Shown here piece after piece: positions 45,195 to 53,759 of a stretch of DNA of 64,000 nt (its first letter is position 1; every line of letters starts with the position of its first letter). The notes under the pieces are model-generated. The model saw only the letters and a list, made by a program, of their open reading frames with translations. It had not been told where the DNA came from and ran no database searches. Source of the DNA: Arthrobacter zhaoxinii (GTDB lineage: Bacteria; Actinomycetota; Actinomycetes; Actinomycetales; Micrococcaceae); NCBI RefSeq assembly GCF_025244925.1, contig NZ_CP104275.1, forward strand, positions 1,426,001-1,490,000, in the 5' to 3' direction. Made by a program: the position numbers and the translations under genes.

Positions 45195-46532
45195 TTAGCG
45201 GCGCCGGCCCCTGGAAGGTTGCTCCCCGCCGGCTTTGTCTTCTGCCGGCTTTTCCTCCAGCGGATCAGGATCGAGGAAGGCCACGGTCAGGACCGCGGCG
45301 GTTTCCCGGATCTGCCACTCCCGGGCACCCAGCTCGCGCAGCGCGGCGCCGACGGTTTCCAGGTTGATTTCCGTCGGCGGACGCCAGGCAACCCGCCGCA
45401 GATGATCCGGCGTGAGCAGGTTCTCCAGCGGCAGGTTCAGCTTCTCCGCCAGGGCGGTCAGCCGCGGCTTGGCGGTCTGCAGGCGGGCGGCGGCAGCCGG
45501 ATCATTCTTGGCCCAGACGCGCGGAGGCGGCGGGGCATGGGTCGGAATGTGGAGCGGGGGAAGATCCGCAGTGGAGCGCGCCGCGGAAATGCAGCGCAGC
45601 CAGCGCGGCGCCTCCTTCTGCGCGGCCCGGCCGTGGAAGCCTGGGGTCTTGAGCAGCTGCGGAACCGTGGTGGGCATGGCCCGGGCGGCGGCGACAATGG
45701 CCGAATCCGGAATCAGGCGACCGGGTGCAGTGTCCCGCAGCTCGGCCAGGTGCTCGCGTTCGGTCCAGAGCTCGCGGACGGCGGCCAACTGGCGGCGGTC
45801 CCGAAGCTGGTGCATCCCGGAGGTACGGCGCCACGGGTCCACCCGCGGAGGTGCCGGCGGCGCGGTACGGATGGCTTCGAATTCCTCCTCCGCCAGTTCC
45901 AGCTTCCCGGCTTCCTCAAGCACCCGGATCAGTTCCACGCGCAGCTCGGTAAGGACTTCGACGTCGAGCGCGGCGTAGCGCAGCCATGGTTCGGGCAGCG
46001 GGCGGGTGGACCAGTCGGCAGCCGAATGTTCCTTGGCCAGCGAGAAGCCGAGCAGGCTTTCGATGACGGCGGCCAGGCCCACGCGCGGGAAGCCGGCGAG
46101 GCGGGCGGCAAGTTCAGTGTCGAAGAGCTTGTCGGGCCACATACCCAGCGCCGACAGGCAGGGCAGGTCCTGGGTGGCGGCGTGCAGGATCCATTCAACG
46201 CCGCTCAGGGCCTCGTTGATGATCCGCAGGTCATCGAAGGCCTCGGGGTCAATCAGCCACGTGCCCGCACCTTCGCGCCGGATCTGGACCAGCATGGCAC
46301 GCTGGCCGTAGCGGAACCCGGAGGCGCGTTCAGCGTCGACGGCAGCGGGCCCGGTGCCGGCGGCCAGCGCGGCGGCGGCACGTTCCAAGCCGCGGGGGGA
46401 GTCAATGACCAGCGGCACACCGTCCCGGGGTGTCTCCAGGACCGGTATCGGCTGCGGATCGGGCAGTTCCCCGGCTTCGGCAGGTGTGGTGCTGGACTGG
46501 TTTTCGGTCTTGCCGGGTATGTGCGCGGTCAT
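45195..46532 (-). CDS. rnd: ribonuclease D-type 3'-5' exonuclease with HRDC domain
   Basis: A 445-residue DEDDy exonuclease for RNA 3'-end trimming. Acidic residues are in AVDAERASG (motif I), HAATQDLPCL (motif II) and the YAALDVEVL segment (motif III with its tyrosine). HRDC-type domains follow: RDRRQLAAVRELWTERE and a second region about 330-400. The C-terminus is charged and disordered. ATG 46532. It is preceded on the same strand by DUF3000, 88 bases away, the usual actinobacterial pairing. Confidence 0.92.
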   Translation of the reverse strand: MTAHIPGKTENQSSTTPAEAGELPDPQPIPVLETPRDGVPLVIDSPRGLERAAAALAAGTGPAAVDAERASGFRYGQRAMLVQIRREGAGTWLIDPEAFDDLRIINEALSGVEWILHAATQDLPCLSALGMWPDKLFDTELAARLAGFPRVGLAAVIESLLGFSLAKEHSAADWSTRPLPEPWLRYAALDVEVLTELRVELIRVLEEAGKLELAEEEFEAIRTAPPAPPRVDPWRRTSGMHQLRDRRQLAAVRELWTEREHLAELRDTAPGRLIPDSAIVAAARAMPTTVPQLLKTPGFHGRAAQKEAPRWLRCISAARSTADLPPLHIPTHAPPPPRVWAKNDPAAAARLQTAKPRLTALAEKLNLPLENLLTPDHLRRVAWRPPTEINLETVGAALRELGAREWQIRETAAVLTVAFLDPDPLEEKPAEDKAGGEQPSRGRRR

Positions 46533-46620
46533 AAGGATTCCATTCTACCGAGGAAGACAGCGGCCGCGGACAGCGCCGGACAGCGTGCAGCGGCGGGCCG
46601 AACGACCCGTCCGTCCGCGG

Positions 46621-47253
46621 CTAGCTCCTGCGCCGGCCGGGAAGGGGAGTGACACCATACGGCAGCGGCGGCAGTCCGGCGAAGGTACACACCATGTCCG
46701 ACCATGCTTCCAAATGGGACTGAACATCGGCGTCGGCGGGGGTCCAGGAAGCCCGGAGCTCGATGTCGATTGAATCATCCCGGCGCTCAAGCGTTCCGTA
46801 ACTTTCCGAGAGCACCCGGGTGGCGGTTCCGCCGGCCATGGAATAGCGGGCACCGTGCTGCTCCAGTGCCTCCACCAGCCAGGTCCAGGCCACCGATCCG
46901 AGAAGCTGGTCGTTGCCCATGTCCGGTTCCAGCTCAGCGCGGATATACGTGACAATGCGGAACGTCCCGTTCCACACGGGCGAACCGGCGGGATCGTGGA
47001 GAAGGATGAAGCGGCCGGTGGCCAGCTCCAGCTGGTCGGGGACCAGCGGGACGCCCGGGTCGTGCAGGCTGCCGGGCCCGACGGGTCCGGGAGTCAGCAC
47101 CTCCGCACCGAGGGAGACTGCGTAGGGAGCCAGCCGGGTGGGCGCCGGGATCTCTTCCAGCTTCAACTCGGCCCGGCAGGCCGCCCGGCGCAGGGCGCCG
47201 AGGGCAGTCAGGAAATCCGGGGGCACCTGGGACAGGTCACCTATTGCACTCAC
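46621..47253 (-). CDS. DUF3000 family protein
   Basis: A 210-residue soluble actinobacterial protein. It begins FLTALGALRRAACRAELKLEEIPAP and contains GRFILLHDPAGSPVWNGTFRIV, then LLGSVAWTWLVEAL and IDIELRASWTP, all typical of DUF3000. The function is unknown; it is a constant neighbour of RNase D. The start is GTG 47253. It is downstream of the threonine aldolase gene, which is separated by a strong hairpin. Confidence 0.9.
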   Translation of the reverse strand: MSAIGDLSQVPPDFLTALGALRRAACRAELKLEEIPAPTRLAPYAVSLGAEVLTPGPVGPGSLHDPGVPLVPDQLELATGRFILLHDPAGSPVWNGTFRIVTYIRAELEPDMGNDQLLGSVAWTWLVEALEQHGARYSMAGGTATRVLSESYGTLERRDDSIDIELRASWTPADADVQSHLEAWSDMVCTFAGLPPLPYGVTPLPGRRRS

Positions 47254-47315
47254 CTCCGCAGACTACGGGCAGGGGAAGGCCCGGGAGCGGGCAGGCTCGC
47301 CGCTGTGGCCGTTTC

Positions 47316-47360
47316 GTTACCTGCCGTCCGTTCCGCTGAAGCGGGCGGACGGCAGGCAAC
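47316..47360 (-). terminator. hairpin terminator after threonine aldolase
   Basis: CCTGCCGTCCG (47320-47330) pairs with CGGACGGCAGG (47346-47356). The stem extends outward through GTT/AAC and inward through CCGC/GCGG. It begins 8 bases past the aldolase stop on the minus strand. Confidence 0.75.
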
Positions 47361-47367
47361 ATCGGCT

Positions 47368-48450
47368 TTAGCGTGAGGCCAGCGGTGCCGGATCGGCAGC
47401 AACTTCACGGGCGATTGCCGCAGCAAAGGCATCGACATCATCCTCGGACGTATCGAAGGTGCACATCCAGCGGACCTCGCCGGTTGACTGGTCCCAGTCA
47501 TAGAAACGGAAGTCGCCGCGCAGCCGGTCGGCAACGCCGGCGGGCAGCTTGGCGAAGACAGCGTTGACCTGGCTGGGCTGGGTGATCTCCACGCCGTCGA
47601 TCTGCTCGACGGCGGCGCGCAGCCGGCTGGCCATGGCATTGGCGTGCGAGGCAGAGCGGTGCCACAGATCAGTGCCGTACAGGGTGACGAACTGGGCAGA
47701 GATGAAGCGCATCTTGGAGGCCAGCTGCATGTTCATCTTGCGCAGGTAGTCCAGGCCGGGGGAGGCCTCGGGGTCAAAGGTGATGATGCATTCGCCGTAC
47801 ATCATCCCGTTCTTGGTGCCGCCCAGGGAAAGGATGTCCACGCCGGCATCGGCGGTCATCTCCTTGAAGGACACTCCGAGGGCGGCGGCGGCGTTGCCCA
47901 GCCGGGCGCCGTCCATGTGCAGCTTCATCCCGCGGGCGTGGATGTGGTCCGCGATCGCGGCGATTTCCTCCACCGTGTACAGCGTGCCGAGTTCGGTGGA
48001 CTGGGTGATGGACACGGCCAGCGGCTGGGCGCGGTGCTCGTCGCCCCAGCCCCACGCCTCGCGGTCGATCAGCTCGGGAGTGAGCTTGCCGTCGTCGGTC
48101 GGGATGCCCAACAGCTTCATGCCGCCGATGCGCTCCGGGGCGCCGTTCTCGTCCACGTTGATGTGCGCCGTCGTCGGGCAGATGACCGCACCCCAGCGGG
48201 GCAGCAGGGCCTGCAGGGCGGTGACGTTGGCGCCGGTGCCGTTGAAGACCGGGAACGCACGGATATGGTTTCCGAACTGGTCGGTCAGGACCTCGCGCAG
48301 CTTCGCGGTGTACACATCTTCGCCGTAGGCCACCTGGTGGCCCTGATTCGCGGCGGTGAGCGCCGCGAGGATTTCCGGATGGACACCGGAGTAGTTGTCG
48401 GAAGCAAAAGCCTTAATTGCGGTGTCGTGCAGGGGGAGTATGTCAGTCAC
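47368..48450 (-). CDS. ltaE: low-specificity L-threonine aldolase
   Basis: A PLP enzyme that cleaves L-threonine to glycine and acetaldehyde, 360 residues. The PLP lysine lies in SLGGTKNGMMYGE (about 197-209). The cofactor aspartate lies in MKLHMDGARLGNAAAAL. The N-terminal FASDNYSGVHPEI and HINVDENGAPE segments are typical. I choose GTG 48450, giving the usual N-terminus (MTDILPLHD). An open upstream extension overlaps the SDR gene and is rejected. It is the last gene of the DUF6421-SDR-ltaE run. Confidence 0.93.
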   Translation of the reverse strand: MTDILPLHDTAIKAFASDNYSGVHPEILAALTAANQGHQVAYGEDVYTAKLREVLTDQFGNHIRAFPVFNGTGANVTALQALLPRWGAVICPTTAHINVDENGAPERIGGMKLLGIPTDDGKLTPELIDREAWGWGDEHRAQPLAVSITQSTELGTLYTVEEIAAIADHIHARGMKLHMDGARLGNAAAALGVSFKEMTADAGVDILSLGGTKNGMMYGECIITFDPEASPGLDYLRKMNMQLASKMRFISAQFVTLYGTDLWHRSASHANAMASRLRAAVEQIDGVEITQPSQVNAVFAKLPAGVADRLRGDFRFYDWDQSTGEVRWMCTFDTSEDDVDAFAAAIAREVAADPAPLASR

Positions 48451-48484
48451 GGTCCTAGTATCTCTTACCTTGATGTAGTTCAGG

Positions 48485-49246
48485 TCACTTCGACGGTACG
48501 AGGCGAATCCGCTGCCCGTTGACCTCTGCGGCATCCTGCTGGAAGAGCCGGACGACGGCGTCGGCCAGGTCCTCCACGTCGGTGTAGCCGGGGAACCTGC
48601 GGTCCGGGGCGGCGGCGCGCTGCGCGGAGTCCACCAGGGCCTTGACCACGAAGACGACGGCGGCCGAGTGCTGCGGTGCGGGGTTTTCCTTCCGTCCCGA
48701 CTGGCTGCCCTGGAACCCCGCGGCGACGGCCCGGACCCAGGCTTCCGCAGCGGCCTTGGCGGCTGCGTAGCCGGCGCCGGCAGCGGTGGGGGAGTCCACC
48801 GCCGTGGAGGAGACGATCGCCAGGCGTCCGACCGGGGAGGCCGCGAGCTGGTCATAGAAGCTGCGGCTGACGTTGCGGAGCGTACGCAGGATGTTGGTTT
48901 CCAGGAAGTCCCAGTCCTGCTCGCTCTGGGAGCCGATATCCGTACCGGCCCGCCAGCCGCCCACCAGGTGGATCAGCCCGTCGATGCCGCCGTAGGTTTC
49001 CCGCAGGTCGGCCGCCAGGGCCGCCACCTCCCCGGAGTCGCCGAGATCGCAGGTGCGCCGATCGGCGTCGCCGGCCAACGTGTTTGCCAAGCGTGCGGCG
49101 TCGCGGCCGACAGCCACCACTTTGGCGCCGGCCGATTCCAGCGCCCGGCAGACGGCGGTGCCGGAGGCGCTGCCCGCTCCGGCCACCAGGACGGTCCGCC
49201 CCGTCAGCGGGGCTGCACCCGCGGGCGCGCCGGGCTCAGTGCTCAT
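48485..49246 (-). CDS. SDR family oxidoreductase
   Basis: A 253-residue short-chain dehydrogenase. The dinucleotide motif is VAGAGSASGTAVCRALE (about 21-37), then DLGDSGE. The NAG-like position reads LIHLVGG. The catalytic Ser is in AIVSSTAVDSP and Tyr/Lys in GYAAAKAAAEAW. Glycine spacing in the first motif (GAGSASG) is a variant of TGxxxGxG. ATG 49246 overlaps the DUF6421 stop by 4 bases, and the gene ends 34 bases before ltaE. The substrate is unknown; the operon suggests amino-acid-related metabolism. Confidence 0.87.
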   Translation of the reverse strand: MSTEPGAPAGAAPLTGRTVLVAGAGSASGTAVCRALESAGAKVVAVGRDAARLANTLAGDADRRTCDLGDSGEVAALAADLRETYGGIDGLIHLVGGWRAGTDIGSQSEQDWDFLETNILRTLRNVSRSFYDQLAASPVGRLAIVSSTAVDSPTAAGAGYAAAKAAAEAWVRAVAAGFQGSQSGRKENPAPQHSAAVVFVVKALVDSAQRAAAPDRRFPGYTDVEDLADAVVRLFQQDAAEVNGQRIRLVPSK

Positions 49247-50640
49247 TCGGCGGTGCTTCCCGTGATTCCGGCGGTGGATTCGATCACCGGGGCCATCTTC
49301 TTGGACAGGGCTTCGTAGAACATGGACAGCGGGAATTCGTCGTCGAGCACCTGGTCGGTGAGTCCGCGCGGCGGCCCGTCCAACGGCAGGGCCTTGGGCC
49401 CCTGGGCCCAAACCGATGCAGGGTTGGGCGTCAGCGTCCCTGCCACCAGGTCGTACGCGGCCAGCCAGTGCGCCGTCTTGGGCCGGTCGATGGAGCGCCA
49501 GTAGAGTTCCTCGATTTCCGCACCAAGGCGGACGACGACGTCGGCGGTCTCTTCCCAGTCGATGCTCAGTTTCCCGTCGGTCCAGTGCAGGACATGGTTC
49601 TGGTGCATCCAGGCGAAGAGCAGCTGGCCGCCGAGCCCGTCATAGTTGCGTACCCGGCTGCCGGTGATGGCGAAGCGGAAGATGCGGTCGAAGATCACTG
49701 CGTACTGCACCAGGCGTGCATGCCGCCGGGTGTCCTCCGGGGCGTCCTCGTCGCGCTGGATTTTCACAGCCTCGCGGAACGCGGTGAGGTCGCAGCGCAG
49801 TTCTTCCAGCGAGTAGAGGAAGTAGGGCATGCGCTGCTTGATCATGAACGGATCGAAGGGGAGGTCGCCGCGCATGTGGGTGCGGTCGTGAATGAGGTCC
49901 CACATGATGAAGGTTTCCTCGGCAAGCTTCTGGTCCTGCAGGAGTTCCGCGGCTTCGGCCGGCAGCTGAAGGGACGTGGTGTCCGCGGCGGCTGCCAGGA
50001 CCTTCCGGAAGCGGGCTGCCTCGCGGTCGGCGAAGATGGCACCCCAGGTGAAGGCGGGCGTTGCGCGGACTGCAACGGTTTCCGGGAAGAGCACGGCGGA
50101 GTTGGTGTCATAGCCGGGGGTGAAGTCCAGGAAACGGATCGGTACGAAGAGGCCGTTGGAGTATTCGCCTGCCTCCAGCTCGGCAACGAACTCGGGCCAG
50201 ATGACCTCGATCAGCACTGCTTCCACCAGGCGTGAGGTGGAGCCGTTCTGCGTGTACATGGGGAAGACGACGAGGTGCGCCAGGCCGTTGACACGATGCT
50301 GCTGAGGGGAGAAGGCCAGCAGGGAATCGAGGAAATCAGGTTCGTTGTCCAAGCCGCCGGCCACCCAGCGCTCGAAGTCCTGCACCACCAGGCGGAGATA
50401 CCCGGCGTCGTGCTCGAAAACCGGAACCAGTGCCGTAACGGCGGCAGTGATGGTTCCGATCAGCTCTCCTGCCTCGGCGTGATGCTCGGAATTCACGGAT
50501 CCGTTCTTGTTCTGCAGCGGCTGCAGATCGGTGGCTGCCTGCTTCAGCGCCTGCCATGCCTCGGAATCCACGGGATTGCTGCCCGGTGCCGGTGCAGGGA
50601 AGGAGGTGCGGGAGGGCGGAGGGAACGCGTGAAGAGACAT
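49243..50640 (-). CDS. DUF6421 family protein
   Basis: A 465-residue soluble protein without signal or membrane segments. Patterns such as ETFIMWDLIHDRTHMRGDLPFDPFMIKQRMPYFLYSLEELRCD are split into conserved blocks, with HDRTH suggestive of metal binding. I know DUF6421 as an uncharacterised actinobacterial family beside an SDR and threonine aldolase, as here. I start it at ATG 50640. In-frame ATG 50682 and GTG 50706 add low-complexity residues, and no start has a good ribosome site. It is first in a three-gene operon. Confidence 0.75.
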   Translation of the reverse strand: MSLHAFPPPSRTSFPAPAPGSNPVDSEAWQALKQAATDLQPLQNKNGSVNSEHHAEAGELIGTITAAVTALVPVFEHDAGYLRLVVQDFERWVAGGLDNEPDFLDSLLAFSPQQHRVNGLAHLVVFPMYTQNGSTSRLVEAVLIEVIWPEFVAELEAGEYSNGLFVPIRFLDFTPGYDTNSAVLFPETVAVRATPAFTWGAIFADREAARFRKVLAAAADTTSLQLPAEAAELLQDQKLAEETFIMWDLIHDRTHMRGDLPFDPFMIKQRMPYFLYSLEELRCDLTAFREAVKIQRDEDAPEDTRRHARLVQYAVIFDRIFRFAITGSRVRNYDGLGGQLLFAWMHQNHVLHWTDGKLSIDWEETADVVVRLGAEIEELYWRSIDRPKTAHWLAAYDLVAGTLTPNPASVWAQGPKALPLDGPPRGLTDQVLDDEFPLSMFYEALSKKMAPVIESTAGITGSTAE

Positions 50641-50740
50641 GGCTGCAACTTTCAGGTGCGGGAGCCGTTCCGACGGGCTCATGGGAAGTGCGGCCAGCAT
50701 ACTCACGAAAAACTAACGCTTACTGAAAACCCACCTATTG

Positions 50741-50755
50741 ATAAGAGACTCTTAT
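50741..50755. promoter_or_regulatory. 15-bp palindrome upstream of the DUF6421 operon
   Basis: ATAAGAG-A-CTCTTAT is a perfect palindrome about 100 bases before the DUF6421 start. It is A/T-rich against a GC-rich background and could be a repressor site. No regulator is identified. Confidence 0.4.
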
Positions 50756-50836
50756 GCTCCCGCCGACTTCGTCGTAACGACCATAAGCCGGGCTTTGCCT
50801 GCCGCATCGGCTGACGGTGGCGCCCGGAACAGAACA

Positions 50837-50868
50837 AGGGGGCTGCCCCTGGTCCGGGACAGCCCCCT
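50837..50868 (-). terminator. hairpin terminator after the sugar isomerase gene
   Basis: AGGGGGCTG (50837-50845) pairs with CAGCCCCCT (50860-50868) around a 14-base loop that can pair further. It lies 24 bases past the isomerase stop on the minus strand. Confidence 0.7.
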
Positions 50869-50891
50869 CGCTCGGCGGTTAGCGCGCGTGG

Positions 50892-51857
50892 TTAGAAGCG
50901 CACGTTCCGAAGATAGCGGTAGCCGACCGCCGCAGTCCGGAGCGGGGTGACGTCCGGCTGGTCGTTTTCCACAATGTACTCCTGCGGCTGGTGTGCATCG
51001 AAAATGCGTGAGAAGTCGATGGTTCCGGCACCCAGATCAGCGAAATCGCCGGTGGCATCGCGGTCCTTCACGTGGTACTGCAGAACCTTCTGGGGTGCCT
51101 CTTTTATCGTGTCAATCGCGAACTGGACGGGGTCGGAAGCTCCCACGCCAACACCGCCCGTGACCGCCCAGTACAGATCGACTTCCAGGTGGACCAGCCT
51201 CGGGTCGAGGCGGCTTGTGAAAATGTCCCAGGGGGTGAGCCCGCCCCCGAGGTCCGTAGTGAACTCGTGCGCGTGGTTGTGATAGCCGTATTTAATCCCG
51301 GCCCTCCGTACGACAGCCGCTTCGGCGTTCATCTGGTCTGCCCACCGGTACCAGTCATCTGCACTGTCCGACGCAAGGTATGGAACAACCATGTACGTCT
51401 GACCGAGCGTCAGTGCGTTGGAGATCTTTGCCTGCAGATCCGCGGGCGTCGCGCTTATTCCTTCGTGGCTGGAAGTGGCCTGAATTCCGGTGCGCTTCAG
51501 GGTTCTCCGCATTTCCCTGGCTGTTCGCCCGTAGTACCCGGCCAGTTCGACACGCTTGTACCCGAACCGTGCAAGTTGTTGGAACGTCGCGTCGACATTC
51601 TCCTCGGTAATGATCGACCGCAGCGTGTAGAGCTGAATACTGATGAGCCATGGGGGAACCGTCTGCTTCGGCCGGTGTCCGTGGCCCGGTTTGCCGTGGT
51701 GTCCGGGTCCGTGTGCGACGGCGGGAGCTGCCCCGGCGCCGGCCAGGCCGACCCCCACGCCCGCGGCGAGCGTTCCGCGGATGAAGTTGCGTCGGTCCAC
51801 CCCCTTTTTTTCAAGAGAACGATTTAGTGCACCTGATGCGTCAAATCCAAAGCACAT
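50892..51857 (-). CDS. Tat-exported sugar phosphate isomerase/epimerase-like TIM barrel
   Basis: A 321-residue xylose-isomerase-like TIM barrel. A twin-arginine signal lies at residues about 21-45 (DRRNFIRG then a hydrophobic run), followed by a His/Gly-rich stretch (about 48-65) that may bind metal. The barrel carries likely metal ligands in RVELAGYYGR, YHNHAHEF, HLEVDLYW, QYHVKD and IVENDQ. Export makes a periplasmic/extracellular sugar or inositol derivative a likely substrate. The MCFGFDASG start is at ATG 51857. The neighbouring ROK repressor and ebo-like genes point to a shared sugar/cyclitol theme. Confidence 0.85.
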   Translation of the reverse strand: MCFGFDASGALNRSLEKKGVDRRNFIRGTLAAGVGVGLAGAGAAPAVAHGPGHHGKPGHGHRPKQTVPPWLISIQLYTLRSIITEENVDATFQQLARFGYKRVELAGYYGRTAREMRRTLKRTGIQATSSHEGISATPADLQAKISNALTLGQTYMVVPYLASDSADDWYRWADQMNAEAAVVRRAGIKYGYHNHAHEFTTDLGGGLTPWDIFTSRLDPRLVHLEVDLYWAVTGGVGVGASDPVQFAIDTIKEAPQKVLQYHVKDRDATGDFADLGAGTIDFSRIFDAHQPQEYIVENDQPDVTPLRTAAVGYRYLRNVRF

Positions 51858-52243
51858 ACTCTTGCCTTTCTGACAGTAAAACGCATTCTTTCGCCGCCTT
51901 CGTTGGCAATAGCGAGAACACGCGCTGGGGCGTCACTGGGGTGATTCACCGGGCTGATGAAGAAAGGCCGCCGTCGCCGACAAGCTGTCCGCCACAACTC
52001 GGTATCTAGCACTTGGGCCAAGATGTCCTTTTGTTGTCTGAAACCACTACCAGACGCCCGGGCGTACCGTTAGGGCAAGCTTCGAAAAGCTATGCCTGCT
52101 ATCGGCCCTGCCCTTTCAGGTACGAGGTGGAGCAACGGGGGGTGACTGGAAATGAGTCCGTCGGATGAGGCTAGGACGGACTTTTGGTGTCTGTCAAGCA
52201 AAAGTCGTCGACGGGGCGCCGGGTAAGCGCAGTAGCTACTTGT
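51858..52243. other. 386-base gene-free region between isomerase and ROK genes
   Basis: No convincing gene is present. It must hold the isomerase promoter (minus). It has several small inverted repeats, for example AGCTT-CGAA-AAGCT near 52078-52092. It also has the hairpin at 52155-52182 with a T-tail on plus, although no plus-strand protein gene ends here. A long isomerase leader or a small RNA are the options I can see. Confidence 0.4.
52155..52182 (+). terminator. terminator-like hairpin with T-tail
   Basis: AGTCCGTC (52155-52162) pairs with GACGGACT (52175-52182) and is followed by TTT on plus. Both flanking genes run on minus, so it may end an unannotated plus-strand RNA. Alternatively it acts on the minus strand just beyond the ROK gene. 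Confidence 0.45.
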
Positions 52244-53437
52244 TTACGAGAGCCGGGAGACCATGGCATCGATGCGCTGAGGGGACATGGCATGGTGGAT
52301 TGCCAGCATGCTTGCGCCCAGCACGCCGGCGTCGACACCGGAGTTGGAGTGCACGATCCGAAGATGCTGGGTGGCAAGCGGGATGGTACGCGAGTACACC
52401 GTTTCCCGGATGCCGGCGATGAAATGTTCGCCCGTGAGGGCCATGGATCCCCCGATGACAATCACAGATGGGTTGATGAGGCTGATGCAGGCCGAAAGCA
52501 CCTCGCCGACGTCGCGCCCGGCCTGCCGCACTGCATGGATGGCCTCCGTGCTTCCGGCACGAACGAGTTCCACGATGTCTTCGCTGCCGCTGGCTTCCAA
52601 TCCCAGTTGCCGCAGCTTGGACGCCACGGCAGGGCCGGATGCTATTGCCTCCAGACAGTCAGTATTCCCGCAGTGGCAGGGGACTCCGCTGCCGCCGTGC
52701 ACGCGGATGTGCCCGATGTCTCCGGCGACACCGTCCGCCCCGCGCTGCAACATGCCGCTGGAGACAATGCCTGAACCGATTCCGGTGGCGACTTTGACGA
52801 AAAGCAGGTTGTCCACCTGGGGCCAGGCCATATTGCGCTCGCCCAGGGCCATGATGTTGACGTCATTGTCGACCAGGACCGGTACATGGAACCGCGCCTC
52901 CAGATATCCAGGCACGTCATAGCTGTTCCATCCGGGCATGATGGGTGGATTGATGGGCCGGCCGGTGCGGTGTTCCACGGGTCCGGGGAGTCCGATGCCG
53001 ACAGCCAGGAGGTCGTCCAGGGAACGGCCGGTGCCCTTGAGCAGTTCCGTGCCGAGTTCGACGACCGCCTCCAGGACTGCCTCCGGGCCCCTTGTGATTT
53101 CCAATGTGCGTGCAGATTGGGACAGTAGATGCCCGGTGAGGTCCGTGACGGCCACCTGGAGGTGGGAAGCGCCAATGTCCACTCCGAGCACAACCCGGCT
53201 GCCCGCCTTGAGCGCAATCCGGGACGAAGGCCGCCCACCGGTGGATACGGCATCCTGAACGAACCCTACGAGGCCCAGGTCCATAAGGGCTTCGATCCGA
53301 AGTGTGACGGTGGAGCGCGCCAGCCCCATCTGCTCGGCGAGCTCTGACCGGGTCCGTGGTTTCCCGTCGCGGAGGATTTGAAAGAGCTCACTCGCTCCGG
53401 ACGATGCAAGACCGCTTACGTTACTTATGTCACTCAC
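52244..53437 (-). CDS. ROK family transcriptional repressor/sugar kinase-like
   Basis: A 397-residue ROK protein. An N-terminal winged helix-turn-helix (about 12-75, RSELAEQMGLARSTVTLRIEALMDLGLV) precedes the ROK domain. The latter has the phosphate-binding GVDIGASHLQVAV, GIGLPGPVE, VDNDVN, and the zinc motif CHCGNTDCLEA. Such proteins are sugar-responsive repressors (NagC/XylR type). I start it at GTG 53437; the frame extends to 53503 over sequence that resembles promoter. It is divergent from the ebo-like operon, and a 15-bp motif at its start recurs in that operon's leader. Confidence 0.9.
   Translation of the reverse strand: MSDISNVSGLASSGASELFQILRDGKPRTRSELAEQMGLARSTVTLRIEALMDLGLVGFVQDAVSTGGRPSSRIALKAGSRVVLGVDIGASHLQVAVTDLTGHLLSQSARTLEITRGPEAVLEAVVELGTELLKGTGRSLDDLLAVGIGLPGPVEHRTGRPINPPIMPGWNSYDVPGYLEARFHVPVLVDNDVNIMALGERNMAWPQVDNLLFVKVATGIGSGIVSSGMLQRGADGVAGDIGHIRVHGGSGVPCHCGNTDCLEAIASGPAVASKLRQLGLEASGSEDIVELVRAGSTEAIHAVRQAGRDVGEVLSACISLINPSVIVIGGSMALTGEHFIAGIRETVYSRTIPLATQHLRIVHSNSGVDAGVLGASMLAIHHAMSPQRIDAMVSRLS
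53418..53432 (+). promoter_or_regulatory. candidate ROK operator, copy 1
   Basis: ACGTTACTTATGTCA overlaps the first codons of the ROK gene and matches ACGTTACCTATGTTA at 53655-53669 in 13 of 15 positions. Placement at its own start would suit autoregulation. Confidence 0.45.
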
Positions 53438-53759
53438 CGACTCATTACAGCATAAAGGCGACGGAACCCCTGACTTCAATACCTTCGCGTGGAACGACAC
53501 CACGGCCCTTCTCAGGGACCGCCGGCGAAGGCAAAACAGCCTTCAGGGGCAGGGGAAAATCAAAGTTCCACCCCGTCTCCACGGCGCATCGACAGAATGA
53601 CGGTACCCCGAAGCGCAGATATATCGGAATACCTCATAAGTACGTTGTTCCCTGACGTTACCTATGTTAGGTTCCCCGATAACACGCGTCCCTCCGCCAG
53701 GTTCTTATGGCGCCGGGCCTGCAGTCACCTGCGGAATGGCTTCGAGGAGGAAGTTTGAC
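53438..53759. promoter_or_regulatory. divergent promoter region between ROK repressor and ebo-like operon
   Basis: A 322-base gene-free region. TTGTTC (53645-53650) and TAGGTT (53668-53673) are 17 bases apart and could be the operon promoter. CATAAGTA (about 53634-53641) and TACCTATG form an imperfect inverted pair around it. The ribosome site AGGAGGAA precedes ATG 53760. The second ROK-operator-like copy overlaps the -10 box. Confidence 0.45.
53655..53669 (+). promoter_or_regulatory. candidate ROK operator, copy 2, in ebo-like operon leader
   Basis: ACGTTACCTATGTTA overlaps the predicted -10 region of the operon promoter, where a repressor would block transcription. It matches the copy at the ROK start in 13 of 15 bases. 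Confidence 0.45.

Noticed and set aside
44865..46652. A 595-codon plus frame across RNase D
   Set aside because: RNase D motifs are on minus; the plus frame lacks any conserved pattern.
53438..53503. N-terminal extension of the ROK protein to base 53503
   Set aside because: The extra residues show no family similarity and the bases look like promoter; the helix-turn-helix is complete from 53437.
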